A stretch of DNA of 64,000 bases, taken from the NCBI RefSeq assembly GCF_030230605.1, contig NZ_JASPDO010000006.1, positions 1 through 64,000 on the forward strand, given 5' to 3'. The DNA is from Brevibacterium sp. UMB1308A (GTDB lineage: Bacteria > Actinomycetota > Actinomycetes > Actinomycetales > Brevibacteriaceae). A program made the position numbers and the translations under genes. This document shows, one piece after another, positions 46,015-56,370 of this stretch (positions within the stretch are counted from its first letter, which is position 1; each line of letters starts with the position of its first letter). Under the pieces are notes generated by a model. That model was given only the letters and a program-made list of their open reading frames with translations, was not told where the DNA came from and searched no databases.

Positions 46015-47288
46015 GTACTCACCACACGCTCGAACATGTCAGTGAACTGGGGCAGGGTCTTGGCCACAGTGTCGGGGTCTTCGATGGTGACATCTTGTGT
46101 GAGTCCCACAAGGGCGCCCGCCATGACCATGCGGTGATCGGCGTAGCTGCTCCACGTACAGCCCGTGGAAACCGGTGAGGTGATGGTGAGGTAGTCGGGT
46201 CCTTCTTCCACCTGCGCTCCGGCCTTGGTGAGTTCGGTTGCCAGGGCGGTGAGGCGGTCGGTTTCGTGGCCGCGCAAGTGCCCGATTCCACGCAGGTGCG
46301 ACGTACCGTGCGCGTGTGCGGCAATGGCAGCGACCACAGGGGTAAGTTCACCTACTTGGGAAAGGTCAAGGTCAACCGGTTGCACGGCGCCTGAGCCTGT
46401 GACGGTAAGACCTGCGGGGGTGAGCTCCGAGGTGCCACCAAACGCCCGCGCAATGTCCATAAACGCGTGTCCGGCTTGATCCGTGCGCTCCGGCCAGTGC
46501 GGAACCGTGACAGAACCGCCCGCAATAAGCGGCACACCCAAGAACGTGGCCGCGTTAGACAGGTCTGGCTCCACGGTGACATCGGTAGCCTGAATGGCCC
46601 CGGGTTCCACAATCCAGGTTGTGGGATCAGGCTGTGTGACCTCTACGCCGTACTGCTTGAGTGTGGCGATCGTCATGTCGATATGTGGCTTTGAGGGAAC
46701 TGACTCGCCGAGGTGCTTAACAGTGAGCCCGTCCGGGAACCGGGCCGCGGATAGTAAGAGCCCTGAGACGAACTGGGAAGATTGGGAGGCATCGATGGTG
46801 ACAGTGTTGCCTACGTGGTCACCGGTCGTGATCGAAAACGGAAGGAAACCGTCTTCCGAATCCACCGTGGCACCCAGGTCCGCGAGTGCATCGAGGATAG
46901 TCTGCATAGGGCGCACGCGCGCTTGAGGGTCGCCGTCAAAGTGAGCGCGGGCGCCTGTTGCCAAAACAACTGGGGGCACAAAGCGCATCACCGTGCCAGC
47001 TAGACCGCAGTCGATCGTGGCAGCACTGCCGCTGTTGTCACCACCCATGATGGGTTCGACGCTTATATCGTTGCCGTGTGGCGTGAAAGTTGCCCCCAGC
47101 GCGTCAAGCGCGCGCATCATGAGTTCGGTGTCTCGCGAAACCAAAGGCGCGCGCACAATGGACGGAGCATCAGCAAGGGCCGCAAGCACAAAGTAACGGT
47201 TCGTCAGCGACTTGGACCCAGGTACATCGCAGGTGGCCCGCACCGGTGCAGTCGCACGCGGAACGGGCCAGTGAGTGCGGTTTACCAC
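46011..47288 (-). CDS. aroA: 3-phosphoshikimate 1-carboxyvinyltransferase (EPSP synthase)
   Basis: AroA makes 5-enolpyruvylshikimate 3-phosphate in the shikimate pathway. The 425-residue protein has DVPGSKSLTNRYFVLAALAD (about 18-37), GLAGTVMRF, SSQFVSGLLLSA, DLSNAATFLG and the late YADHRMVMAGAL. GTG 47288 is set 5 bases after the DoxX stop, so it likely relies on translational coupling, as no clear ribosome binding site is seen. It overlaps rsgA at its end. Confidence 0.93.
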   Translation of the reverse strand: MVNRTHWPVPRATAPVRATCDVPGSKSLTNRYFVLAALADAPSIVRAPLVSRDTELMMRALDALGATFTPHGNDISVEPIMGGDNSGSAATIDCGLAGTVMRFVPPVVLATGARAHFDGDPQARVRPMQTILDALADLGATVDSEDGFLPFSITTGDHVGNTVTIDASQSSQFVSGLLLSAARFPDGLTVKHLGESVPSKPHIDMTIATLKQYGVEVTQPDPTTWIVEPGAIQATDVTVEPDLSNAATFLGVPLIAGGSVTVPHWPERTDQAGHAFMDIARAFGGTSELTPAGLTVTGSGAVQPVDLDLSQVGELTPVVAAIAAHAHGTSHLRGIGHLRGHETDRLTALATELTKAGAQVEEGPDYLTITSPVSTGCTWSSYADHRMVMAGALVGLTQDVTIEDPDTVAKTLPQFTDMFERVVST

Positions 47289-47293
47289 CGCTA

Positions 47294-47767
47294 TCAGTTG
47301 GGGGAAACTGCGTCGACAGCCTTCGCCGAGGTGCGTTCGACTTCGCGCCACAGGTCTTCGGCTGCGTGCTGTGCGCGCCATGCGAGGCCTGGCTTACCGG
47401 CGGTATCGACCGAGGCGAGGAGGGCACCACCAAGAATCGCGGTCTTTGCCAAAAGGCCGTCAGTGGAGCGGGTTTCTTTGTTGAGTTGCTGTCCGACGAC
47501 CTCGACCAGGTATGTGGTCACGAGGATGCTGGAGGACAGGCGTGGGAATTTGCCGATCGCTAGAAGAGAACCGGCGGTCACCTGTGCAACCCCAGTCGCG
47601 CGGGCAATGAGTGCGGGGTCGACGTCAACGTCAAGCTTTTTCTTGGCAAGTGCTGAAATGGGCTGAACAGAGCTTGCAGCTACGTCGGGGTTTTTTACGC
47701 GGACGAGTCCGTTGGCGATGTATGCGGAAGCCAACATTGGGCGAGCAATCAACCTTACAAGTGACAC
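47294..47767 (-). CDS. DoxX family membrane protein
   Basis: 157 residues starting MSLVRLIARPMLASAYIANG, typical for DoxX-family proteins, with four predicted hydrophobic segments (about 3-22, 60-82, 88-105 and 115-135). Related proteins link to thiol/redox stress, which suits the neighbouring sigR locus. GTG 47767 has AAAGG 8 bases upstream; the frame runs further upstream without a site. aroA follows at 5 bases. Confidence 0.82.
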   Translation of the reverse strand: MSLVRLIARPMLASAYIANGLVRVKNPDVAASSVQPISALAKKKLDVDVDPALIARATGVAQVTAGSLLAIGKFPRLSSSILVTTYLVEVVGQQLNKETRSTDGLLAKTAILGGALLASVDTAGKPGLAWRAQHAAEDLWREVERTSAKAVDAVSPN

Positions 47768-47813
47768 AGAAACAACCTTTCCGATTGGAATCGCTACGTT
47801 CAGCATAGCGCGG

Positions 47814-47839
47814 GGAATAACCAGGAAAGCAAAACGGTT
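47814..47839 (+). promoter_or_regulatory. Sigma-R (SigR/SigH)-type promoter
   Basis: GGAAT (47814-47818), 18 bases, then GTT (47837-47839), an exact match to the actinobacterial sigma-R consensus GGAAT-N18-GTT. It points at the sigma factor gene, so autoregulation is expected. Confidence 0.8.
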
Positions 47840-47917
47840 GTAACAGATACGTACAAAGCGTCGGACAAACCCATACGCGGGATACTCCAAGCGAGGTGAC
47901 AGTGACGGCGACCTTAG

Positions 47918-47923
47918 TAGACT
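47918..47923 (+). promoter_or_regulatory. Second, housekeeping -10 box of the sigma gene
   Basis: TAGACT lies 8 bases before ATG 47932 and within the N-terminal extension region of the sigma gene. Confidence 0.4.
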
Positions 47924-47946
47924 GGGAGCTGATGGAGAAAAATACT

Positions 47947-48561
47947 ATGAGTGCTCCCAGCGACAACGACGTTGATCTCACAACGGAAACGGAAGACGAA
48001 CGTCGTGCGCGTTTTGAAAACGAGGCACTTGAATACGTCAATCAGCTCTACGCCGCTGCCCTGCGGATGACGCGTAACCCGGCAGATGCTGAAGATTTGG
48101 TTCAAGAGGCGTATCTCAAAGCGTATGCCGCGTTTCACCAGTACCAGCCGGGAACCAACCTCAAAGCCTGGCTGTACCGCATCTTGACGAACACCTTTAT
48201 TAATTCGTATCGAAAGAAGCAGCGTCAGCCTCAAGAATCCAGTGGAGACACCATCGAGGACTGGCAGATCGCCCGGGCTGCGAACCACACGTCTTCTGAA
48301 GGTAAGTCAGCTGAGATTGAGGCGCTTGAGCGGATCCCAGACTCTGATATTAAAGAAGCGTTGCAAGCACTTCCGGACGACTTCCGCATGGTTGTGTACT
48401 ACGCGGATGTGGAAGGTCTCCCGTACAAGGAGATCTCCCAGATTATGGACACACCCATGGGGACTGTGATGTCGCGCCTGCACCGAGGTCGTCGCCAGTT
48501 GCGCGAAATGCTGGCTGATTACGCTGCTGAACGAGGATTTGGAGAGGGGGTAGGTTCATGA
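47947..48561 (+). CDS. sigR: ECF sigma factor of the SigR/SigH redox-stress group
   Basis: A 204-residue ECF sigma factor from this start. Region 2 has [20 protein letters not shown] then [17 protein letters not shown]; region 4 has [20 protein letters not shown] and [15 protein letters not shown], a signature of the SigR/SigH group that controls thioredoxin and mycothiol genes. Three in-frame starts compete: GTG 47902 (with GAGG), ATG 47932 and ATG 47947 (GGAG 9 bases upstream). Two promoters could select between them. It overlaps rsrA by 4 bp. Confidence 0.88.
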   Translation: MSAPSDNDVDLTTETEDERRARFENEALEYVNQLYAAALRMTRNPADAEDLVQEAYLKAYAAFHQYQPGTNLKAWLYRILTNTFINSYRKKQRQPQESSGDTIEDWQIARAANHTSSEGKSAEIEALERIPDSDIKEALQALPDDFRMVVYYADVEGLPYKEISQIMDTPMGTVMSRLHRGRRQLREMLADYAAERGFGEGVGS

Positions 48562-48833
48562 CACGCGAAACGTCCTGGTCGCAAAGCCGACTAGAGTCGC
48601 TTGAACGGATCTACGCGTTTCTCGACGGTGAGGCGAACGACGAAGCGATCCTCGCCATAAAAGAGCACTTACAGTGTTGCCCGGAATGTGAACGTGAATA
48701 CAAGATCGAAGCGCTCATGAAGGAGCTTGTGCGCCGGTCGTGTTGCCAAGAACAAGCGCCGCAGGATCTTGCTGAACGAATTCGTGCTCGTATCACGGTA
48801 GAACGCACGCGCATTACGTATCACCGCGAGTAA
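48558..48833 (+). CDS. rsrA: Zinc-binding anti-sigma factor, RsrA type
   Basis: A 91-residue anti-sigma factor with the HxxxCxxC zinc site EHLQCCPEC (about 36-44) and a vicinal cysteine pair [10 protein letters not shown] (about 60). Oxidation of such cysteines releases zinc and the sigma factor, so the pair senses disulfide stress. An extra cysteine sits next to the first zinc ligand (CC). Its ATG overlaps the sigma stop, ensuring balanced synthesis. A strong bidirectional terminator follows. Confidence 0.88.
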   Translation: MTRETSWSQSRLESLERIYAFLDGEANDEAILAIKEHLQCCPECEREYKIEALMKELVRRSCCQEQAPQDLAERIRARITVERTRITYHRE

Positions 48834-48857
48834 CCGGAGCGCGCCAAGCCGCGAACA

Positions 48858-48895
48858 AAAGGATGGGGCAGGTGTTTCAACCTGCCCCATCCTTT
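48858..48895. terminator. Bidirectional terminator between rsrA and bL37
   Basis: Perfect 16-bp stem AAAGGATGGGGCAGGT / ACCTGCCCCATCCTTT with loop GTTTCA. It serves the convergent genes on both sides. Confidence 0.85.
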
Positions 48896-48901
48896 ATGTC
48901 T

Positions 48902-48976
48902 TTATGCGTTTGGACGCTTGCCGTGGTTCGCCTTGTTGCGCTTACGGTCGCGACGCTTGCGTGCACGCTTGCTCAT
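48902..48976 (-). CDS. Ribosomal protein bL37
   Basis: A 24-residue, very basic protein (MSKRARKRRDRKRNKANHGK then RPNA). It is nearly identical to the actinobacterial large-subunit protein bL37, known from mycobacterial ribosome structures, including the conserved KANHGKRPNA tail. The ribosome binding site AAGGAGA lies 6 bases upstream of the ATG. It is easily missed because of its size. Confidence 0.93.
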   Translation of the reverse strand: MSKRARKRRDRKRNKANHGKRPNA

Positions 48977-49061
48977 CTATCTCTCCTTTACTAGACCACC
49001 CTATTTTTCCATAGAGGGGACACCACTTCAACAATCCTGGATGGACGCACGGCAGTGTGGG

Positions 49062-49670
49062 CTAGCCTTCCATGACGTTGTGAACGCCCAACCAGTCAAA
49101 CCATCCACGGTTGAGCACAAGCCACGCGATGAGCCCATAACCCTCTTGTGCGGGAAGCTCGCGGGAGCTGGAAGCAAGATCACGCTGCCACACCGGATGG
49201 GATTTCAACGGAGAAAAACAATCGACGTACGGAACTGCACGGCGGTGAGCCACATCGGCAAATCCCGTAGACAACTGCGCGACCTTTTCATTCCGGCTCT
49301 CACTGCGGCCAGGAGTGGGGCCCACGACAAAGGTTGACACCTCGGCGGCAAGAGCCTCATCCAACACATTGGCAAGATTCAAACGCGACCGAGCCGTCGA
49401 AAGCCCCGCATCCACATCACGTGAGCCGGGAGCGAGAACCAAACGGTTAATCCCACCGTCGCTAAACCGAAGCGAAGCTTCCGCAAAAGCTCGCTGCGCG
49501 AAAGCACCCGTGTCTTCCTGCGGAACAGCAAGAGTATAAAACTCAGCGTTGGCCAAAGACGGGTGCGTGCGCACGGCGACCCTTCCGGCCCACCCAAGAC
49601 TCCGAGCATCGCCGTGGCCGGCGACAAGTTCGTCACCGGCCACGACAATAGTAGTTTTCTTCAACGTCAC
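49062..49670 (-). CDS. SGNH/GDSL-like protein without the usual nucleophile
   Basis: A 202-residue protein with the SGNH hydrolase fold pattern (VVAGDELVAGHGDARSLGWAG at the N-terminus, GGINRLVLAPGSRDV in the middle, HP near the C-terminus). The catalytic serine of block I (GDSL) is Glu here (GDEL), so ordinary esterase activity is doubtful. GTG 49670 directly abuts the stop of kgd, so it is translated as the distal gene of that transcript. Confidence 0.75.
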   Translation of the reverse strand: MTLKKTTIVVAGDELVAGHGDARSLGWAGRVAVRTHPSLANAEFYTLAVPQEDTGAFAQRAFAEASLRFSDGGINRLVLAPGSRDVDAGLSTARSRLNLANVLDEALAAEVSTFVVGPTPGRSESRNEKVAQLSTGFADVAHRRAVPYVDCFSPLKSHPVWQRDLASSSRELPAQEGYGLIAWLVLNRGWFDWLGVHNVMEG

Positions 49671-52600
49671 TTACTTGAAAGTCCGTTCGATCACATCAGC
49701 CTGTTCAACGTCGTGCTGCTTCTTCAGACCAGTTGAAGGTGAGGCAGACGCCTTACGGCACACAACCTCGACCTTGCGGTCTGACAACAGCTGCGAGAAC
49801 TTGTAGTGCATGAACGGCCAAGCACCCTGGTTTTCAGGTTCTTCCTGAGCCCAGACCAGTTGCGCGTCCTCAGGGTACATGCCCAAAACTTCGTTGAGCG
49901 CGTCAACTTCGAGCGGGTACAGCTGTTCGACGCGCACCAAAGCAGTGGTGGTGTCTTCCAGCTTCTGACGCTTGGCCAACAGGTCCCAGTACAGCTTTCC
50001 AGCAACCAACACGACACGCTTGACGTTCTTCGCGTCGACTGACGTGTCCGGAATGATCGGTTCGAAGCCACCGGAGGTGAACTGCTCAACATCCGTAGCC
50101 GCAGCCTTGAGACGAAGCATCGACTTAGGCGTGAAGACCACGAGAGGACGCTTGACTTCAGCGTGTGCGTGGCGACGCAACAGGTGGAAGTACGAAGCAC
50201 CGTTGGACGGGTACGCAACTGTCATGTTGGCTTCAGCGCACAGCTGCAAGAAACGCTCAATACGCGCTGACGAGTGGTCAGGTCCCTGGCCTTCGTAACC
50301 GTGAGGGAGAAGCAGGACAATGCCGGAAGTCTGTCCCCACTTCTGTTCCGAACTCGAGATGAACTCGTCAATGACCGACTGAGCGCCCTGTGCGAAGTCA
50401 CCGAACTGGGCCTCCCACAGCACCAGAGCGTTGGCGCGTTCCACGGCGTAACCGTACTCGAAGCCCATCGCCGCGTATTCGGACAGGAGCGAGTTGAACA
50501 CCCAGAACTTGGCCTGGTTGTCGGTGAGGTTAGCCAGCGGAGTCCACTCGTTGTCGTTTTCGTGGTCGATGAGGACCGCTTGACGCTGCGTGAAGGTTCC
50601 ACGACGTGAGTCCTGACCTGCCAGGCGAACCGGAACGTCTTCCATCAGAAGCGAACCGAATGCCAACAGTTCGGCAAAGCCCCAGTCGATGCCACCTGAA
50701 CGCGACATTTCCTTGCGCTTTTCCAGAAGGCTACGGAGCTTCTTGTGCACATTGAAGCCTTCGGGAACTTCAGTGTGAGCATCACCGATGCGCTCCAGCA
50801 CTGACGCTGGGACAGCAGTTTCGAACGTGGAGTCGGACTCAAGGTCGTCTGGGCGCTCCCACGGTTTGGTCACGCCGAGGTTGTCGGAAGCTCCCTTCTC
50901 AGCTTCCTTGGTCTCAGCGAACGCTGCCTCGAGCTTGTTCTGGTAGTCCTTAACTACCTCGGCGGCTTCTTCCGTGGAGATGCAACCGCGTCCCACCAGC
51001 GAGTCTGTGTAGAGCTTACGTACCGACATCTTCTTTTCGATCAGCGAGTACATGACCGGCTGGGTCATCGATGGGTCGTCACCTTCGTTGTGACCGCGGC
51101 GACGGTAGCACACGAGGTCGATCACGATGTCGCGGTTGAATTCCTGGCGGTAGTCAAATGCGAGCTGCGCTGCGTGGTACACCGCTTCAGGGTCATCACC
51201 GTTGACGTGGATGACAGGTGCCGAAATCGCCTTGGCAACGTCGGTGCAGTAGTACGACGAACGCGACGAAGCCGGAGGCGTGGTGAACCCAACCTGGTTG
51301 TTGATGACCACGTGAATGGTTCCACCCGTGGTATATCCACGCAGTTCGGACAGGTTCAGGGTTTCGTACACAACGCCCTGGCCGGCGAATGCGGCGTCAC
51401 CGTGGACCAACACCGGCAGGATCGAGAAGTCCTGAGTGTCACCGGACGACACGTCCTGCTTAGCGCGGGTGATTCCTTCAAGAACCGGGTTGACGGTCTC
51501 GAGGTGGCTGGGGTTAGCAGCCACGGACACCTTGGTGGTGTTGCCGTCAGGCGAAGTGAAAGAGCCTTCCATGCCCAAGTGGTACTTCACGTCACCGGAG
51601 CCCTGGAAGGAATCAGGTGACTGAGTTCCGTCGAACTCGCGGAAGATCTGAGTGTAGCTCTTTCCAGCGATGTTGGTCAGAACGTTCAGGCGACCACGGT
51701 GGGCCATACCGATCGTGACTTCCTGCATGCCGGAGTCAGCTGCACGGTTGAGAACCTCGTCGAGGAACACGATGGTGGATTCGCCACCTTCGAGCGAGAA
51801 GCGCTTCTGACCGATGTACTTGGTCTGCAGGAACGTTTCGAACGCCTCAGATGCGTTGAGGCGACCCAGGATGTGGCCCTGTTCAGCACGGCTGAGTTCC
51901 TGCAGTGGAACTTCGAGCCTCTTCTGGAACCAACGGCGCTGTTCAGGGTCAGCGATGTGCATGTATTCGTAGCCGGTTGTACGGCAGTACGAGTCACGCA
52001 GGATACCCAGAATGTCGCGCAAGCGCATCTGTGAACCATCGCCAAGTCCACCTGTGGAGAACTTACGTTCCAAGTCCCACAGGGTGAGGTCGTGGTTGTT
52101 GATGTCGAGGTCTGGGTGGCTACGCTGGCGGTACACCAGTGGGTCGGTGTTGGCCATGAGGTGACCGCGGGTGCGGTAGGCATCGATCAGTTCGATGACG
52201 CGTGAAGCCTTCGAAACGTCGTCTTGGTCGCCGGTGTGAACGTCAGGCTGCCAGCGAACTGGTTCGTATGGCAGGCGCAGTGACTCAAAGACTTCGTCGT
52301 AGAAGCCGTCGGCTCCCAAGAGGTATTCGTGGACGAGTTTGAGGAACTCACCGGAACCTGCACCCTGAATCACGCGGTGGTCGTAGGTGGAGGTGAGGTG
52401 CATGACCTTGGAAACACCCAAGCGGTCAATGGTCTCTTGGCTCGCACCCTGGAATTCTGCTGGGTAGGTCATAGCACCAACACCAATGATGCAGCCCTGA
52501 CCCTTGGTCAGACGTGGAACCGAGTGAACGGTTCCGATGCCACCGGGGTTTGTGAGTGAAACTGTGGTGCCCGCGAAGTCGTCAGCCGTGAGCTTTCCGG

Positions 52601-53399
52601 AACGAGCGCGGTTGACGAGGTCGTCATAAGCGTCCACGAACTGCTTAAACGTGAGAGTTTCGGCCTTCTTGACGTTGGGCACCAGAAGCGTACGGGTGCC
52701 GTCCTTCTTGGGAATGTCAATGGCTAGACCAAAGTTCACGTGAGCTGGCTGAACCATGACGGGCTTGCCGTCCTGGATTTCGTAGTACACGTTCTGGGTT
52801 GGGAAAGCCTTGAGCGCACGGATGACCGCGAAACCGATGAGGTGAGTAAAGGACACCTTGCCACCACGGGTGCGACGCAGGTGGGAGTTGATGACGATGC
52901 GGTTGTCAATGAGTGCCTTGGCGGGAAGGGCGCGCACCGAGGTGGCGGTCGGAACTTCGAGGGAGGCATCCATGTTTTCTGCGATGAGCTTGGCGGGCCC
53001 GCGCAGTTTAGTGACAACGTCCTCGGCCTCTTCGTCGCTGGCCTTAGGAGCCGACTGGGTGGGGGAGGACTTCTTCTGCGAAGCGACCTTGGACTCAGCC
53101 TTAGTGGTTTCCGCTTCGTTGACCGATGGTTCAACGCCCTTGGTTTTTGCTTCTGCCTTAGGTTGGGCTTCTTTGGAGTCCTTCTCGCTAGTCTTGCTGT
53201 TCGCAGAAGCCTGCGACTGTGACTTTGGTTTGGAGGCTGTTGAGGTGCTTGCCGGCGCGCCCTCATACTTCTCAAAGAAGGGCCACCATTCCTTGTCGAC
53301 TGAGTTCTTATCGTTCTTGTACTTTTCGTACAGTTCTTCGACCAGCCATTCGTTGGAACCGAAGTCTCCAGCGAGATCAGTAGGTGTTGTTTCGGACAC
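49671..53399 (-). CDS. kgd: Multifunctional 2-oxoglutarate decarboxylase/dehydrogenase E1o with E2-like domain
   Basis: A 1242-residue actinobacterial KGD/OdhA-type enzyme of the TCA cycle. Order: N-terminal helix (FGSNEWLVEELY), Ala/Lys/Glu-rich linker (about 45-125), acyltransferase-like domain with STYDHRVIQGAGSGEF, then the ThDP-dependent E1 with GMAHRGRLNVL, INNQVGFTT and RRGHNEGDDPS. The fused E2-like domain replaces part of the separate succinyltransferase. GTG 53399 matches the family N-terminus; the linker lacks an OdhI-type phosphorylation check by eye. Probably regulated by a GarA/OdhI FHA protein, not in the window. Confidence 0.95.
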   Translation of the reverse strand: MSETTPTDLAGDFGSNEWLVEELYEKYKNDKNSVDKEWWPFFEKYEGAPASTSTASKPKSQSQASANSKTSEKDSKEAQPKAEAKTKGVEPSVNEAETTKAESKVASQKKSSPTQSAPKASDEEAEDVVTKLRGPAKLIAENMDASLEVPTATSVRALPAKALIDNRIVINSHLRRTRGGKVSFTHLIGFAVIRALKAFPTQNVYYEIQDGKPVMVQPAHVNFGLAIDIPKKDGTRTLLVPNVKKAETLTFKQFVDAYDDLVNRARSGKLTADDFAGTTVSLTNPGGIGTVHSVPRLTKGQGCIIGVGAMTYPAEFQGASQETIDRLGVSKVMHLTSTYDHRVIQGAGSGEFLKLVHEYLLGADGFYDEVFESLRLPYEPVRWQPDVHTGDQDDVSKASRVIELIDAYRTRGHLMANTDPLVYRQRSHPDLDINNHDLTLWDLERKFSTGGLGDGSQMRLRDILGILRDSYCRTTGYEYMHIADPEQRRWFQKRLEVPLQELSRAEQGHILGRLNASEAFETFLQTKYIGQKRFSLEGGESTIVFLDEVLNRAADSGMQEVTIGMAHRGRLNVLTNIAGKSYTQIFREFDGTQSPDSFQGSGDVKYHLGMEGSFTSPDGNTTKVSVAANPSHLETVNPVLEGITRAKQDVSSGDTQDFSILPVLVHGDAAFAGQGVVYETLNLSELRGYTTGGTIHVVINNQVGFTTPPASSRSSYYCTDVAKAISAPVIHVNGDDPEAVYHAAQLAFDYRQEFNRDIVIDLVCYRRRGHNEGDDPSMTQPVMYSLIEKKMSVRKLYTDSLVGRGCISTEEAAEVVKDYQNKLEAAFAETKEAEKGASDNLGVTKPWERPDDLESDSTFETAVPASVLERIGDAHTEVPEGFNVHKKLRSLLEKRKEMSRSGGIDWGFAELLAFGSLLMEDVPVRLAGQDSRRGTFTQRQAVLIDHENDNEWTPLANLTDNQAKFWVFNSLLSEYAAMGFEYGYAVERANALVLWEAQFGDFAQGAQSVIDEFISSSEQKWGQTSGIVLLLPHGYEGQGPDHSSARIERFLQLCAEANMTVAYPSNGASYFHLLRRHAHAEVKRPLVVFTPKSMLRLKAAATDVEQFTSGGFEPIIPDTSVDAKNVKRVVLVAGKLYWDLLAKRQKLEDTTTALVRVEQLYPLEVDALNEVLGMYPEDAQLVWAQEEPENQGAWPFMHYKFSQLLSDRKVEVVCRKASASPSTGLKKQHDVEQADVIERTFK

Positions 53400-53485
53400 G
53401 GCGCGAATCGCCCTCTTCCTCAACTCGTAGCAATGTTCAATCAGAGCAATTTTAACCCTACACGGCAAACTTCTTTGTTGTTTGA

Positions 53486-54955
<1,470 letters not shown>

Positions 54956-54966
54956 ACTCAAGGTCT

Positions 54967-55062
54967 ATGACGAGTGACAGTCCCGGCCGGCGTGAGGCCG
55001 GCATCCGAACGTTTCGGCATACTGCCGTCTTTTCCTTTCTCCAATTCGGAACTGTGCAATAA
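54967..55062 (+). other. Possible leader ORF before the CNNM gene
   Basis: A 31-codon frame (starts MTSDSPGRREAG) ends TAA directly against ATG 55063. A TAAACT box lies 8 bases upstream of its ATG. The RNA can fold GCCGGC GTGAG GCCGGC. It may be a regulatory leader; no riboswitch class is recognised. Confidence 0.3.
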
Positions 55063-56370
55063 ATGGAGTGGCTCTATCTTGCTTTGGCGCTCCTCCTCAT
55101 CGTAGGCACAGGAGTTTTTGTTGCGGCTGAGTTCGCGCTTCTGACTCTTGACAAGCACACTGTCGATGAAGCTGTGCGGAACGGGCAGCCAGGTGCTAAA
55201 TATCTAGAAAAAGGTCTCCATCATCTTTCGACGCAGCTGTCTGCTGCGCAAGTAGGTATCACGATCACCACTCTGCTCACCGGTTACCTAATGCAACCGT
55301 CTCTCGGCGCTCTTCTTATCCCGGTGGTTGAGGGTCTTGGGGCCAGTGAAGGCGTATCGAGCGCTGTGTCCTTGACGGTGGCTCTGATCATTTCCACCAT
55401 TTTGTCAATGGTTGTTGGTGAGCTAGTTCCTAAAAACCTTGCAATTTCTGCACCCATGAAGGCCGGTAGTTTCGCGGTACCTGTGCAGTACATGTTTTCG
55501 ATTGTGTTCCGTCCTGTCATTGCGTTGCTCAATGGGACTGCTAATAAGGCTCTCGTGGCTATGGGGATCGAACCCCAGGAGGAAAGCTCCGCGGGCCGCT
55601 CAGCTGAGGAACTGACCAGCCTTGTCCGCCACTCGGCAGACGAGGGAACCATGGACGTCCAAACCGCCGATCTTTTGGCACGTACCCTCAGCATTTCTGA
55701 GCGCACAGCGGAAGATGTCATGACACCTCGGACGCGGATGGCCACGGTCGACAAGGACACCACCGCCGCGCAGATCACCGAACTTGCCCGCCAAACCGGT
55801 TTCTCCCGATTCCCTGTCGTGGGGGATTCGCGCGACGACATTGTGGGTGTCGTGCATGTTAAGCAAGCAGTGGCAGTGCCGTTGGCTAACCGCGAGGACG
55901 CGTTTGCGGCAGGGCTCATGACAGAAGTATCCGAGGTACCCGAGACAATGCCGGTGGACCACTTATTAGTGGTGTTACGCAGCCGCGGTAACCAGATGGT
56001 GCTGGTGATCGACGAGTACGGCGGAACGGCTGGCGTTGCGACCCTGGAAGACGTTGTTGAAGAGCTTGTTGGTGAAGTCGTTGACGAACACGACCGGTTA
56101 AGTGTGCAAGTCCGCCCAGCGCGGGATGGTTCTTGGCTAGTCCCCGGGAGCTTGCGCCCAGACAATGTCACAGAGGCGACTGGAGTGGAGATCCCGGAAG
56201 ACGTGGACTACGAAACGATGGCCGGGTTCGTCATGTTTGCCTTAGGCAAGATCCCCAAAGTCGGAGACTCCGTGCAGGTGAAGGACGCTTCACTCGTGGT
56301 TGAACGCATGCACGGGCACAGGATTGAAAGACTGCGCCTCGTTCCCGACTATCTGGGAGGTGCAGCGTGA
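55063..56370 (+). CDS. CNNM/CorC-like membrane protein (hemolysin family) 1
   Basis: 435 residues: a DUF21 (CNNM) transmembrane domain (about 1-190), tandem CBS domains (about 205-330, with VIDEYGGTAGVATLEDVVEE) and a C-terminal CorC_HlyC domain. Relatives affect Mg2+/Co2+ transport or efflux; the hemolysin name is historical. The first ATG directly follows a short leader frame. The next gene, a shorter paralogue, overlaps its stop by 4 bp (GTGA), so the two may form a heterodimer. Confidence 0.9.
   Translation: MEWLYLALALLLIVGTGVFVAAEFALLTLDKHTVDEAVRNGQPGAKYLEKGLHHLSTQLSAAQVGITITTLLTGYLMQPSLGALLIPVVEGLGASEGVSSAVSLTVALIISTILSMVVGELVPKNLAISAPMKAGSFAVPVQYMFSIVFRPVIALLNGTANKALVAMGIEPQEESSAGRSAEELTSLVRHSADEGTMDVQTADLLARTLSISERTAEDVMTPRTRMATVDKDTTAAQITELARQTGFSRFPVVGDSRDDIVGVVHVKQAVAVPLANREDAFAAGLMTEVSEVPETMPVDHLLVVLRSRGNQMVLVIDEYGGTAGVATLEDVVEELVGEVVDEHDRLSVQVRPARDGSWLVPGSLRPDNVTEATGVEIPEDVDYETMAGFVMFALGKIPKVGDSVQVKDASLVVERMHGHRIERLRLVPDYLGGAA

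Noticed and set aside
54956..55062. A yybP-ykoY or M-box riboswitch before the CNNM gene
   Set aside because: The conserved core sequences of these classes are not seen; only a short hairpin and a small frame are present.
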